DNA from: Stomorhina lunata
Lineage: Eukaryota; Arthropoda; Insecta; Diptera; Rhiniidae
Direction of reading: 5' to 3'
Assembly: GCA_933228675.1 (NCBI GenBank)
Contig: OW121743.1
Span: 115,948,542 to 116,012,541 of the forward strand
DNA: 64,000 nucleotides
Shown here in pieces: positions 40,401 to 55,400 of this stretch (its first letter is position 1; each line of letters begins with the position of its first letter). The position numbers and the translations under genes were made by a program. The notes under the pieces are model-generated. The model did not search any database and had not been told where the DNA came from. It saw nothing but the letters and a program-made list of their open reading frames with translations.

Positions 40401-43400
40401 AAAAATTAAAAAAAAAAATGTATGTGTATCAAAAAAGTTAAATTGTAATGAAAAGTTTTCTTTAGAATAATTTTTTAGAGACATTTTTTCTTTAGAAAAA
40501 TTTTCGATAAAGAAAATTTTATAACGAAAAATTTTTCAATATAAAAATTTTTCTGAAGAAATTTTTTCGTTATAAAAATTTTTCTATAGAAAATTTTTCG
40601 TTATCAAAATTTTTATAGCGAAAATTTTCTATAGAAAAATTTTTATTTTGAAAAATTTTCTATAGAAAAATTTGTATAACAAAAAATTTTCTATAGAAAA
40701 ATTTGTATAACAAAAAATTTTCCATAAAATAAAATTTATAACAAAAAATTTTTTATATAAAAAAATTTTTTTAGCGAAAAATTTTTGTAACAAAAATTTC
40801 TATAACGAAAAATATTGTATAAAAAAATTGTTATAACAAAAAATTTTCTATGGAAAAATTTTTATAACGAAAAATTTTCTATTGAAAAGTTTTTATAACG
40901 AAAAATTTTCAATTGAAAAATTTTTATAACGAAAAATTTTCAATTGAAATATTTTTATAACGAAACATTTTCTTTAGAAAAATTTTTATAACGAAAAATT
41001 TTCGTTAAAAAATCTTTATAATGAAAAATATAATGAAAAAAATAATGAAAAAAAATCTTTATAACGAAAAATTTTCTATAGAAAAAATTTTATAACGAAA
41101 AATTTTCTATAAAAAAAATTTTATGACTAAAAATTTTCTATAGAAAAATTTTTATAACGAAAAATTTTCTATAGAAAAATTTCAGTAACGAAATATTTTA
41201 CTAACGAAGAATTGTCTATAGAAAAATTATTATAAGGAAAAATTTTCTATAGAAAAATTTTTATAAGAACAAATTTTTTATAGAAAAATTTTTATAACGA
41301 AAAATTTTCTTAAAAAAATTTTATATAACGAAAAATTATAACAAAAAATTTTTAAAACTAAAAATTTTCTATAGAAAAATTTTTATAAAAACATTTTTAT
41401 AACGAAAAATTATTTATAGAAAAATTTTTATAACGAAAAATTTTAATAAAGACAAATTTTCTGTAGAAACAAATTTAAAACGAAAAATATAATGAAAAGA
41501 ATAATGAAAAAAAAATCTTTATAACGAAAAATTTTCTATAGAAAAATTTTTATAACGAAAAATTTTGTATACAAAAATTTTTATAACGAAAAATTTTGTA
41601 TACAAAAATTTTTATAACGAAAAATTTTCTATAGAAAAATTTTTATAACGAAAAATTTTCTATAGAAAAATTTTTATAACGAAAAATTTTCTATAGAAAA
41701 ATTTTTATAATGAAAAATTTTCTATAGAAAAATTTCAGTAACGAAAAATTTTCTATAGAAAAATTTTTATAACGAAAAATTTTCTATAGAAATATTTCAG
41801 TAACGAAATATTTTACTAAAGAAGAATTGTCTATAGAAAAATTATTATAAGGAAAAATTTTCTATAGAAAAATTTTTATAAGAACAAATTTTTTATAGAA
41901 AAATTTTTATAACGAAAAATTTTCTTAAGAAAATTTTATATAACGAAAAATTATAACAAAAAATTTTTAAAACTAAAAATTTTCTATAGAAAAATTTTTA
42001 TAAAAACATTTTTATAACGAAAAATTATTTATAGAAAAATTTTTATAACGAAAAATTTTTATAAAGACAAATTTTCTGTAGAAAAAAATTTAAAACGAAA
42101 AATATAATGAAAAGAATAATGAAAAAAAAAATCTTTATAACGAAAAATTTTCTATAGAAAAAATTTTATAACGAAAAATTTTCTATAGAAAAATTTTAAT
42201 AACGAAAAATTTTCTATAGAAAAATTTTCTATAGAAAAATTTTAATAACGAAAAATTGTTTATAGAAAAATTTTAATAACGAAAAATTGTTTATAGAAAA
42301 ATTTTTATAACGAAAAATTTCTATAGAAAAATTTTTATAACAAAAAATTTTCTATAGAAAAATTTTTATAACAAAAAAATTTCTATAGAAAAATTTTTAT
42401 AACGAAAAATTTTCTATAGAAAAATTTTTATAACGAAAAATTTTCTATAGAAAAATTTTCTATAGAAAAATTTTTATAACGAAAAATTTTCTATAGAAAA
42501 ATTTTTATAACGAAAAATTTTCTATAGAAAAATTTCAGTAACGAAATATTTTACTAAAGAAGAATTGTCTATAGAAAAATTATTATAAGGAAAAATTTTC
42601 TATAGAAAAATTTTTATAAGAACAAATTTTTTATAGAAAAATTTTTATAACGAAAAATTTTCTTAAGAAAATTATATATAACGAAAAATTATAACAAAAA
42701 ATTTTTAAAACTAAAAATTTTCTATAGAAAAATTTTTATAAAAACATTTTTATAACGAAAAATTATTTATAGAAAAATTTTTATAACGAAAAATTTTAAT
42801 AAAGACAAATTTTCTGTAGAAACAAATTTAAAACGAAAAATAGAAAAAATAGAAAAATTTGAATAAGGAAAAATTTTCTATAGAAAAATTTTTATAATGA
42901 AAAATTTTCTATAGAAAAATTTTTATATCGAAAAATTTTTATAACGAAAAATTTGTATAACGAAAAATTTTCTATAGAAGATTTTTTATAACGAAAAATT
43001 TTCTATAGAAGATTTTTTATAACGAAAAATTTTCTATAGAAAAATTTTTATAACAAAAAATTTTTATAAGGAAACATTTTTTTAGAATAATTTTTATTAT
43101 AAAAAATTTGTATAACGAACAATTTTTAAAAGGAAAAATTTTCGATGGAAAAAGTTTTATAACAAAAAATTTGTATAACGAAAAATTTTCCATAGAAAAA
43201 TGCTCATTATGAATAATTTTCTATAGTTAAATTTTAAATTTAACGAAAAATTTTCTATAATTAAATTTTTATAACGCAAAATTTTTTATACAAATTTTTT
43301 ATAACGAAAAAATTTCTATAGACAGATTTTTATAAATACTAATTTTCTATGGAAACATTTTTATAGCAAAAATTTTCTATAGAAAAATTTGTATAACGAA

Positions 43401-46400
43401 AAAAATAAGGATTACAATCTCTAATTTTAGACAAATTGAAAACTCCTCATTATATCTAAAATTTTAATTAAAATTTTTTTTTCTTAAAAATAATTTTTCA
43501 TAGTTTTTTTCTTACCATTTGACAAATCCAAATGTAGAGGAGGAGTTTTTGGCGATCTTGGATTAAAAGCCTCTGCCATTTGAATATCCATAGAATCTAT
43601 GGAATCTGTTGCAATTAAAAAGCCACGGGCACTCATGGTTTTATGACTTTTAAATTATTTATTTTCAAAAATTTATTGCTTTTCTTAAAAATATCACTTA
43701 ATTCTAAAATCTTTCAAAGAAAAATTGGTAATAAATTTTAAGCGAAATATTGAAATATTTGCCAAAATTAATATTTCATTTACGTCAGAGAAAATGCGTT
43801 GTACAGAATTCTTTCGCTACTTTAAACATTTAAATGCCATCAAGTGCATTTTGATGACCCAAATTTAATTTTAGACAGTTGTAATTTTAGAAAAAAAATA
43901 TTCAAAATAATGTCACAGTTTTGCTCGATTTTGAGTGGGTTTTTTTTCTTTGGAATTCGTTTTAAAACGCAAACAAATCTATTAAATTTATTTTGTTTGG
44001 AATTAATGGAAAATGTTAAATTATTTCAAAATAGAAAATGTATAAAAAAAACTGATTAGATGAGTTACGAATGACATTTGAATAAAATACAAATTTAATT
44101 AGATAGAGAAACAGATTAAAATGCAAATTATTGAATGTATGTACATATATCAACAATTTAAAACAAATTAATTTTGTAAACAAATTCGAAACCCAATGCC
44201 TATATTCATAATGTGAACTGTGTATGTTCGAATAAATTGGATAATCTAAAAATTTCGTTACTAACTGATAAGAGGTTACCGATGCAGGGGCACAATAACA
44301 TCTATTGTAGAAAATTGGAAACAAAATTTTCAAAAATCCTAAAATTCGATATACCAGAAAATTTTAATTAATAAGACAATTGCCAAAATCTTCAACTACA
44401 ACAAGGGATCCATAATATAAACGTAAATATATCAAAAAGTTTAATTAACAAAAAGAATTATTTTGGAACTTATCTGCCGAGTAATTTTTTAAATGTTATT
44501 GACTTAGAATTTATATTGGTCTGATAAGTTTGATCTTATCAGTTTTTTTTTTTAATAATAACATATTTGTTGTTATTTATTAGTATATTCATAAAACTGA
44601 TTTTACACCACCATAGGAGGAAAGGGTATAATAAGTTTGTGCTGATGTCAATAACGAATAAAAATATTGGCTTAAGATAAACCTATTAGTATATCGATCG
44701 ATTAAGAATTTTTAACACCAATATTAATTTTATTTGTACACTAATTTTTTTTATGGAAAAATTTTCATAAAAAAATTTTATTACTAGAAGATTTCTTTAA
44801 AAAAAATATGACAAAAAACTTTTCTTTAAAATTTTCTATCTATTATCCTTGACTCCCAGTGGAGCATAGGGCCTCAAAAAATTTTTCTATACCAAATTTT
44901 TATAACAAAAAATTTTCTACAAAAGAATTTATATCAAAAAATGTTTGTATCGAAAATTTTTCTATATTTCAAATTTTTAATAAAAAATGTAAATATCAAC
45001 AATAACGAATTTTTATATCGAAAAATTTTCTATATAATAAATTAAAAAAAAAAATAAATCAAAAAATTTCCCATAGAAAATTTTTTAACGAAAAATTTTC
45101 ATAACAAAAACTTTACTATAGAAAAATTTTTATAACGAAAAATTTTGTATTTTTATAAAGAAAAATTTTATATAGACAAATTTTTATAGAAAAATTTTTT
45201 AACGAAAAATTTTCTATAGAAAAATTTTTACAGCGAAAAATTTTGTATAGAAAAATTTTAATAACGAAAAATTTTGTATAAAAAATTTTCTATAGAAAAA
45301 TGTTTACAACGAAAAATTTTCTTAGAAAAATTTTTATAACGAAAAATTTGAAATAGAAAAATTTTCATAACGAAAAATTTTGTATAGCAAAAATTTTCTA
45401 TAGTACAATTTTTATAACGAAAAATTTTCTATAGAAAAAATTTTATATCGAAAAATTTAATATAAAAAACATTTCTATCGAAAAATTCTCTGTAGAAAAA
45501 CTTTTCTATAGAAGAACTTTTCTATTGAAAAATTTTTTATAGAAAAACTTTTCTATCGAAAAATTTTCTATAGAAAAACTTTTCCATCGAAAAATTTTCA
45601 ATAGAAAAACTTTTCCATCGAAAAATTTTCTATAGAAAAACTTTTCTATCGAAAAATTTTCTATAGAAAAACTTTTCAATCGAAAAATTTTCTATAGAAA
45701 AACTTTTCCATCGAAAAATTTTCTATATAAAAATTTTTACATATAATTTTAATTTCAAAAATTTCTATAGAAAAATTTTTATAACGAAAAATATTCTATA
45801 GAAAAATTTTCTATAGAAAAATTTTTATAACCAAAAATTTTTATAACCACAAATTTTCTATAGAAAATTTTTTATAACGAAAAATTTTCTATGGAAAAAT
45901 TTTTATAACGAAAAATTTTTTATAGAAAATTTTTTATAACGAAAATCTTCTGTAGAAAAATTTTTATAACGAACAATTTTTTATAGAAAAATTTTTATAA
46001 CGAACAATTTTCTATAGAAAAATTTTTATAACGAACAATTTTCTATAGAAAAATTTTGATAACGAAAAATTTTCCATAGAAAAATTTTCAAATCGAAAAA
46101 TTTTCGATATAAAAATTTTTATATCGAAAAATTTTCTATAGAAAAATTTGTATATCAAAAAATTTTCTATAGAAATATTTTTATATCGAAAAAATTTATA
46201 AAGAAAAATTTTTATATCAAAAAATTTTCTATAGAAAAATTTTTATATCGAAAAATTTTCTATAGAAAAATTTTTCTTTAGAAAAATCTTTATATCGAAC
46301 AATTTTTTATAAAAAAAAATTGTTTTATCAAAAAATTTTCTATAAAAACTTTTTGTATCGAAAAATTTTCTATAGAAAATTTTTTATATCGAAAAATTTT

Positions 46401-49400
46401 CTATTTTTATATCGAAACATTTTCTATAGAAAAATTTTTATATCGAAAAAGTTTTATATCGAATTATCTTTTATTTTTATATCGAAAAATTTTCTATATT
46501 TTTATATCGAAAAATTTTCTATAGAAAAATTGTTATATCGGAAAATCTTCTATAGAAAAAATGTTATATCGAAAAATTTTCTATAGAAAAATTTTTATAT
46601 CGAAAAATTTTTATATTGAAAAATTTTTATATCAAAACATTTTTATATCAAAAAATTTTTATATCGAATAATTTTCTATTTTTATATCGAAAAATTTTCT
46701 ATAAAAAAATTTTTATATCGAATAACTTTCTATTTTTATATCGAAAAATTTTCTATATTTTTATATCGAAAAATTTTTTATAGAAAAATTGTTATATCGG
46801 AAAATCTTCTATAGAAAAATTTTTATATCAAAAAATTTTTATATCGAATAATTTTCTATTTTTATATTGAAAAATTTTATATAGAAAAATTTTTATATTG
46901 AATAATTTTCTAGTTTTATATGGAAAAATTTTCTATAGAAAAATTTTTATATCGAAAAATTTTTATATCGAATAATTTTCTATTTTTATATCGAAAAATT
47001 TATTATATTTTTATATCGAAAAATTTTCTATAGAAAAATTGTTATATCGGAAAATCTTCTATGGAAAAATTGTTATATCGAAAAATTTTCTATAGAAAAA
47101 TTTTCATATCGAAAAATTTTCTATAGAAAAATTTTTATATCGAAAAATTTTCTATAGAAAAATTTTTATATCGAAAAATTTTCTATAGAAAAATTTTTAT
47201 ATCGAAAAATTTTCTATAGAAAAATTTTTATATCGAAAAATTTTCTATAGAAACATTTTTATATCGAAAAATTTTCTATAGAAACATTTTTATATCGAAA
47301 AATTTTCTATAGAAAAATTTTTATATCGAAAAATTTTCTATAGAAAAATTTTTATATCGAAAAATTTTTTATAGAAAAATTTTTATATCGAAAAATTTTC
47401 TATAGAAAAATTTTTATATCGAAAAATTTTCTATAGAAAAATTTTTATATCGAAAAATTTTCTATAGAAAAATTTTTATATCGATAAGTTTTCTATAGAC
47501 AAATTTTTATATCAAAAATTTTTTTATAAAAAAAACAAAAATTTTGTATAGAACATCACTGGTAAAGGGTATATCAAATTCGTCTAAGTCAAATAGTAGC
47601 ACTCTTACTTGTTAAATCATATACTATGTAAAATTAATTAGCATTCATTTTTATAGTATTGATTTTAAAATTCAAAATATTTTTATCGTGGATCCATATA
47701 TTCTACAATTTCTATATTTATACAAAATAAGTACCAATATTTGTAATAAAAAATATTTTAATTGCATTAAATTATTTAAATATAAATGTAAATAAATAAA
47801 TAAATAATTTGTATTTAGCGCATTTCATATACACTCCCGCTCATCTGATTAGGTTCATATTTTTGTTTTTACATTTTTAGTATGACTCATAGCGTGCACC
47901 ACCATAAGTTGGAATTGATAAAATTTGGTACAAGCACTACTTTTGGCAGTAGGACCTTTGCTATTGAAATTGGCCCAAATCTGTTCACTATTCCTTACTT
48001 CCAGGAATCGAGATATTGGCCACAATTTTTAGTACATCTTTTAATGAAATTCAAGGTTAATATCACTTATATAAACAGAAATCGGTCGTATTTTTTAAAG
48101 TGACTTGACTTTAGTGGTGTTGGTTATCGTATGGTCGGGCTTAACCGATATATATTCTTGCTTGTGTTTCTTATTTTTTTATAATTCATTCTTTTAATTT
48201 ATGATACTTTAAAAACTGTTTTCTTGAAAGTTTTTTAAAAAAAAGTCTTAAACTGCCAGGAAAGCACTGAACCTAATCGAATGAGCACGAGTGTATATAC
48301 ATATATCATAAATATAGTATTGCAAGCAATTTTTAAACGTCACAAAAGACCAACAAAAATTTGCTGAAATGTAAACAAACTCATAAATAAAAAAATAATA
48401 CTATGTACGGACTTTTGGTAAAAGAACTTAATTCAAAAATTTTTGAAATTCTCAAGACAAAGAAATCATTTAAGAAAGTAAAAAATTACTAAAACGGGGG
48501 ATTTATATTAAGGGTTATAACTCAAAAACCAACAATCTTTTTAACAATTTTCTTAAAACGACTTAAGTGTTTTTATACAAACTCCACAGAACTAAATAAT
48601 TACATGAAAAAAACTAAATTATTTGTTTATTCTCTGTCATCCATGAATCATATTTCTATTTTTTTCCTAATCTGTACAACGCATTTTAATTTCGAGGAAA
48701 ATTTATTATTTGTTGTTATTAAGTATTTAAATTTTCTGTTTGTTATTGTCTATAATTTTCATAAAATTAACAAATTGGTCAAGAAACTAAAAGCATAACA
48801 AATCTGATAAATTGATGCATTATTATGACAAAAGTTTAATATAAACAAATAAATAGGCCTTTTTAACGTTTAAACAGAAAAATTGCTTAATTTCACATTA
48901 AAAGACGAATCACTTTTTTCACTTTTACTGCAAAATTTTGTTTTATAAAATTTTTGTAGCAACTTTTTTTATCTTGTAATTTTTTTTTTGCACTTAATCA
49001 AGATTGCATAATTTTTTTTTCTTCTTGGGAATTTCTAACAACTAAATTCACTTTAATTTTCCCTTTTAATCATTTTTATTAATCATACTTAATTATATGT
49101 AATATTTTGTAGAATTTTGTAAAATTTTTTTCAAAATATTTTATCTTAATTTGTATCACTTTTTTTTTGTTAAAATTAGAAGGAACTTTTTTTAAATGTA
49201 AATGCTTTATATTCTCGCTGCCGCTAGAATTTGCTTATAAAATATTTTGTTTGATATAATTTGTAATTTTTTTTCTCTTAAATAATTTTTGAATGTGAAA
49301 AGAAACAAAGTTTTATTTATCGTTGTCAGTCAGTCAATCTTATTTATCTGCTTCACGAAGTAGAACTGAACTGAATTTTTGTACTAGAAAATCAAAATAA

Positions 49401-52400
49401 TTCCCATCGAGAAGGAGAATAATGAACTTGTTTTAGCTTAACTGTACTAACAACAAATACAAATAATACAATAGAACAAATATCAAATGGGTTATTCCAT
49501 TGGATAGAAGTCGACTTCAGGGCGACCTATATACAAAATAATTTTATAGAAAATTTTTGGATATAAGAATTTGCGATGTTAACATTTGTTATACGAAATT
49601 TTTTAAGTGAATATCATGAAAAAATTTTTATAAAAAATTTTCGACGAAAAAATTTTTATTAAAAAATTTTCTAAGTAAAAATTTGCATCTTCGATATAAA
49701 TTTTCAAATAAAATTTTTAAATAAAAATGTTTGATAAAAAAGATTTTGTATAGAAAATTTTCGATATAAAATTTTTTCTAGAAAATTTTTGTTAAATTTT
49801 TTTTTGAAAAATTTCGATATACAATTTTTTATAGAAAATTTTCGATATAAAATTTTTCTAAAAATAAAAAAATTGTCGGATTTGATCCCAATCTGTTACA
49901 TTTATTTATTAAGGTAACATACAATTTATTGATAAAAGCCAAAAAATTTTTGTAGGGATAACCAATTCCTTGACGCATTAGGCCATCTCTTTAGGAGCAT
50001 GAGGACCTGTCTAAATTAGTGAAAATTTTCAATTTAAAAATTGTGTAAAGAAAATTTTTGACATAAAATTTTTCTTAAGCAAATTTTTGATATAATAAAG
50101 TTTTTTTTTAAGAAAATTTTGGATAAATATCTTTTAAAGAAAATTTTTGATATAAAATTACATTTTCTATAGTAAAATTTCGACATAAAATTTTTCTAAA
50201 AAAAAATTTGTTGATAATTTTCTTAATTTTTTTAAAATATATATTACATATAAAATTCTTTCTAGAAAATTTTCGATAGAAACTTTCTTATAGAAAATTT
50301 TCTATATAAAATTTTTTTATTAGAAATTTTCGATATAAAATTTTTTATAAAAAAATTTTCGATATAAAATTTTTATAGAAAATTTTCGACATACATTTTT
50401 TCTATAAAAAATTTTGATATACATTTTTTCTATAGAAAATTTTCTACATAAATTTTTTTATAGAAAATTTTCGACATAAATTTTTTGTATAGTAAACTTT
50501 CAATATTAAATTTTTTCCATAGAAAATTTTCGATATAAAATTTTTTCTATAGAAAGATTTCGATATAAAATTTTTCTATAGAAAATATTTGATATAAAAT
50601 TTTTTATAGAAAATTTTCGATATAAAATTTTTCTTAAAAAATTTTCGAAATAAAATTTTTCTAAAAAAAATTTTCATATAAAATGTTTCTATATAAAATT
50701 TTCGACATAAAATTTTTTTATAAGAAATTTTCGATATAAAATTAAAAAAAAAATTTTCGATATAAAATTTTTTATAGAAAATTTTCGACATACATTTTTT
50801 CTACAAAAAATTTCGATATAAATTTTTTCTATAGAAAATTTTCTACATAAATTTTTTTATAGAAAATTTTCGACATAAATTTTTTGTATAGTAAACTTTC
50901 AATATTAAATGTTTTCTATAGAAAATTTTCGATATAAAATTTTTCTATAGAAAATTTTCGATATAAAATTTTTCTATAGAAAATTTTTAATATAAAATTT
51001 TTCTATAGAAAATTTTCGATATAAAAATTTTCTATAGAAAATTTTCGATATAAAAATTTTCTATAGAAAATTTTCGATATAAAAATTTTCTATAGAAAAT
51101 TTTCGATATAAAAATTTTCTATAGAAAATTTTCGATATAAAAATTTTCTATAGAAAATTTTCGATATAAAAATTTTCTATAGAAAATTTTCGATATAAAA
51201 ATTTTCTATAGAAAATTTTCGATATAAAAATTTTCTATAGAAAATTTTCGATATAAAAATTTTCTATAGAAAATTTTCGATATAAAAATTTTCTATAGAA
51301 AATTTTCGATATAAAAATTTTCTATAGAAAATTTTCGATATAAAAATTTTCTATAGAAAATTTTCGATATAAAAATTTTCTATAGAAAATTTTCGATATA
51401 AAAATTTTCTATAGAAAATTTTCGATATAAAATTTTTCTATAGAAAATTTTCGATATAAAATTTTTTTATAGAAAATTTTCGATATAAAATTTTTCTATA
51501 AAAAATTTTCGATATAAAATTTTTCAATAGAAAATTTTCGATATAAAATTTTTCAATAGAAAATTTTCGATATAAAATTTTTCAATAGAAAATTTTCGAT
51601 ACAAAATTTTTCAATAGAAAATTTTTCTAAAAAAAATTTTCGATATAAAATTTTTTCGAAAATTTTGGGTATAAAAATTTGTATAGAATTTTATAGAAAA
51701 TTTTTATTATAAAATTTAAAATTATAAAATCTTCTATAGTTTTCGATATAAAATTTTTCTAAAGAAAATTTTCGATATAAAAATTTTTTATAGAAAATTT
51801 TCGATATCAAAATGTTCGCTATAAAAATTTGCATAGAAAATTTTCGCTATAAAAATTTTTCGTAGAAATTTTTCTACAGAAATTTTTCGATATAAAATTT
51901 TTCTTTATAACTTTCAAAATATAAAAATTTTTCTATAAAAATGTTTCCATAGAAAATTTTTGCTATAAAAACGTTTTTATAGAAAATCTTGATGTAAAAT
52001 TTTTCTATAAAAAATTTTTGATATAAAATTTTTCTATAGAAAATTTTCAATAAAGCAAATTTTTCTTGAGAAAAATTTCAATATTAAATTTTTCTAAAGA
52101 AACATTTCGACATTAAATTTTTGTGAAGAAAATTTTTGATATAAAAGTTTTCTTAAGAAAATTTTCGAAACTAAATTTTCGATACGAAATTTTTCTATAA
52201 AAAATTTTCGATATGAAAAAGTGATCGAGGGTACGATATAAGCGAACTCTACTGTATAATAAATTACCTTATAGGGCCATTCTACTCTATAAATGTGACA
52301 TAAGTAACAGACTTTAAATAATTAATATTACCATTAACATCCATAACTATTATCACGAAATGTAGATAACTTATGTTATAGCTTTTGTACGATACTAATA

Positions 52401-55400
52401 TAAATATTTAACATGGTCTTAACTTCAGGTAATGTCATAGGTATATTGGGTTTGTGCTGTTGTTTGTAACGCATAGAAATATTAGTCTGACCCTACTGAT
52501 CGACTTACACTTTTAATTTTGGACCAAACGGTTCGATTACATGTCTGAGCAGCCTTTTCTGAATAGAAATTTTAAACCTTTACAGCCTCAAATTTATTTG
52601 TATTTCAATAAAATTTAAGTTTTTTTAAGTTAAAAGCTTAAATCGGTGCACAGAATTTTATTGGAATCGGCTCACATTTGAGATTTTCAAATATGGGCCG
52701 ATTTCAACTCCCAAAAGTCACTAAAATACCCTAAAATGATAAAAACGCCTAGAAATTTATAATTTAAGTTTCTTGCTAAAACTTAGCTCAAATGAATATT
52801 TTATAAATCAATTAGCTAAATCGGTCCACATTTGACCCTAGCTCCAATATGAGACCCGACTTAATGACATAAGTATTAAAATCTCAAAAAACTGTTTTTG
52901 CAATAAGAAAATTATGTACATAAATGTCTCTACAAATAAAAAAAATATCAGGAATATTTGTTAACAATAGGTTAATATTTGACCTTAGCGGTAAAAGGTA
53001 TCAATAAGTCGGGCTTGATCGGTCAAGCCTGATTGTTTATAATGCATATATGAAATAACGAAAGGAATAACTTCGGTGACGTAGGTTAAATGTTTGCGGG
53101 AAAAAGTTATATTGAACTTTAATCGATAATGAAATATATATAAATATTATTCATTTATATAGCGCCAGTTTCGTGACAAACTTTTATACTATTTTTGTCA
53201 CCAAAACTTGTAAGAAATTAATTGTGCCACCCACTATCCAAGTAGTGGAAATAAGAAATGAGAAATAATCTCAAATTCAAACCACAAAAACAATTTATTA
53301 TATGTATGTACATATGTTTATGAACAAATAAAATTATTGTACTCGTTCGTATAAAATAGTACTCTTTTTTTCTTCTTTTTTGACGCTCATATTAAAGGGA
53401 AAAATACAATACTTATATTATAAAATAGCGTTAACTGAAAAATATACCGCCCTAAAATCCAAAAAATATTGTGCAGAATACACACACCTTAAACATTTTT
53501 CGCATAAAACTTCAAACAATTAAAATTTAACATTTCATGATTCAACATTTCAGCTGGCGATATGCATAATTAAACTTAAAATAAAATAACAAAAGTAACA
53601 ATAGAAAAATGTTGACTTTTCTAATGCAAACAATAAAAAAAACTTTACTTTTTTTTGATATGGTGCAAGCTTTCGTCAATTTTGTGTGTGAATTTAAATT
53701 AAACAAGTAAGAAAGCGATATAGTCGGTCAAGCCGACCATACGATACCCTTCACCACTAAGGTCAAAGGTGTTATTTTTCCTGTGTAAAGACAAATATTT
53801 GCTAAATTTTGCCATCATACAAACATTTTCTCAAAACTTATATATTCAACCTGTTTCCGTCATTTGGACTTATATGAGAGCTAGGGTCAAATGTGAACCG
53901 ATTATCTCGAAATTTGGCAGATTGATTACAGTTGTTACAAAAATTATGTATGCAAAAAATAGACTCAAAATTTCCATTATCTTTAGATTTACGAGTGTTT
54001 TAGTGATTTTTTGTCTTATTTAGTGCGTTTTTAAAGAAGAATTTGTATGGAAGCTATGGTCAAATGTGGACCGATTTCAACGAAATTTGGTACAGTGATT
54101 TTAGTTGACTTAAGCAGTATTTGTTTTAAATTTCATGAAAAAATATTGATATTTGTGGCCAATATAGCAATTCCGGGAAGTGGGACCTATGGGAGGTACC
54201 ATAAATAATGGACCGATTTTGACCAAATTCAATAGCCATGGTCCTATTATCAAAAAAATGATCTGTGCCAAATTTCATCAAATTATCTTGAGAATTGCGA
54301 CCTGTAGTTTGATTACAAGGTTTACATGGGGGTCCAGCCAGCCAGCCAGCCAGCCGTCCAGCCAGCCAGACGGACGGACGGACGGACGGACATCGCTAAA
54401 TCGACTCAGAAAGTGATTCTAAGCCTATTGGTATACTAAAAGGTGGGTCTAAGACAAATATTTCTATGCGATACAAACATCAGCACAAACTTATAATACC
54501 CTTTCCACCTATGGTGGTGAAGGGTATAGATAATCAAGTAAACCTGATCTGTTTAAAACAGCACTTAGTCTCAAAACTCATTTTTTGCTTTATTCAAAAT
54601 TTTGTTGAATAAATATTAAAAATGTTTAATTTTCTTATCGGTGTGTTAAAATAAACTAATTGAAGAATACAAGTCAAAAAGTTTAGGTTGATGTCTTGAA
54701 CAGTGTCGCCGTAATTATGATATGAGTTCGCCGATTTTCGAAAAAAAAATATTTTTGGGTTATAATTTGAGTAGATGCTTGTTAAATTTTAGTTTTGTTC
54801 AATTTGAATAAAGCTATGAATATTATTTCTCAGCTGATGGAGTATATTCTGTTTTTTTTTTTCAAAATTGGATAAGCTTGACACTTTCTTTTCCGGGTCA
54901 AAGTTCAAAACTTTAATAGTCAAATCGGAGTTTTATAAATTTTGTAGCGAATTTAAGAAGTAGTTTTTTTATAGCAATATTGAGTTATTTTGTTTCAAAA
55001 AGGATTTTAACCTTATAGAGACATGGGGTCTAAAATGACCCAGTTACATTTTGTTGATTAAAAAAAACTTAATCTTGTTATATAAAAATTACTTTTATGT
55101 ATTTTTATTGAAATTCACTACTAAATTCATAAATTCATAAAATTTTGAAATTTTGTATTAATATTTGAAAAAAAAAATACAACTTTTGACCTCTGGGAAG
55201 AAAGGCTTAATCTTATTAAATTTTAGAAAAAAAAATCGGGATACATTTTCCACAAGCTTGACAATAATATTTGCTTATAGTTTTATTTAAATGGAACACA
55301 AGTAAAATTCTCAAGCATCCCTTCAAATTATGACCAAAAAGTTAGATTTTAGCAAAATTCGAAGAATTCAAATCGCCGGAATGGCAAAACGGTTCAAGAT

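Noticed and set aside
46320..46586. Lys/Phe/Tyr-rich open frame
   Set aside because: Translation of array G units.
50576..50791. Lys/Phe/Ile-rich minus-strand open frame
   Set aside because: Translation of array H units.
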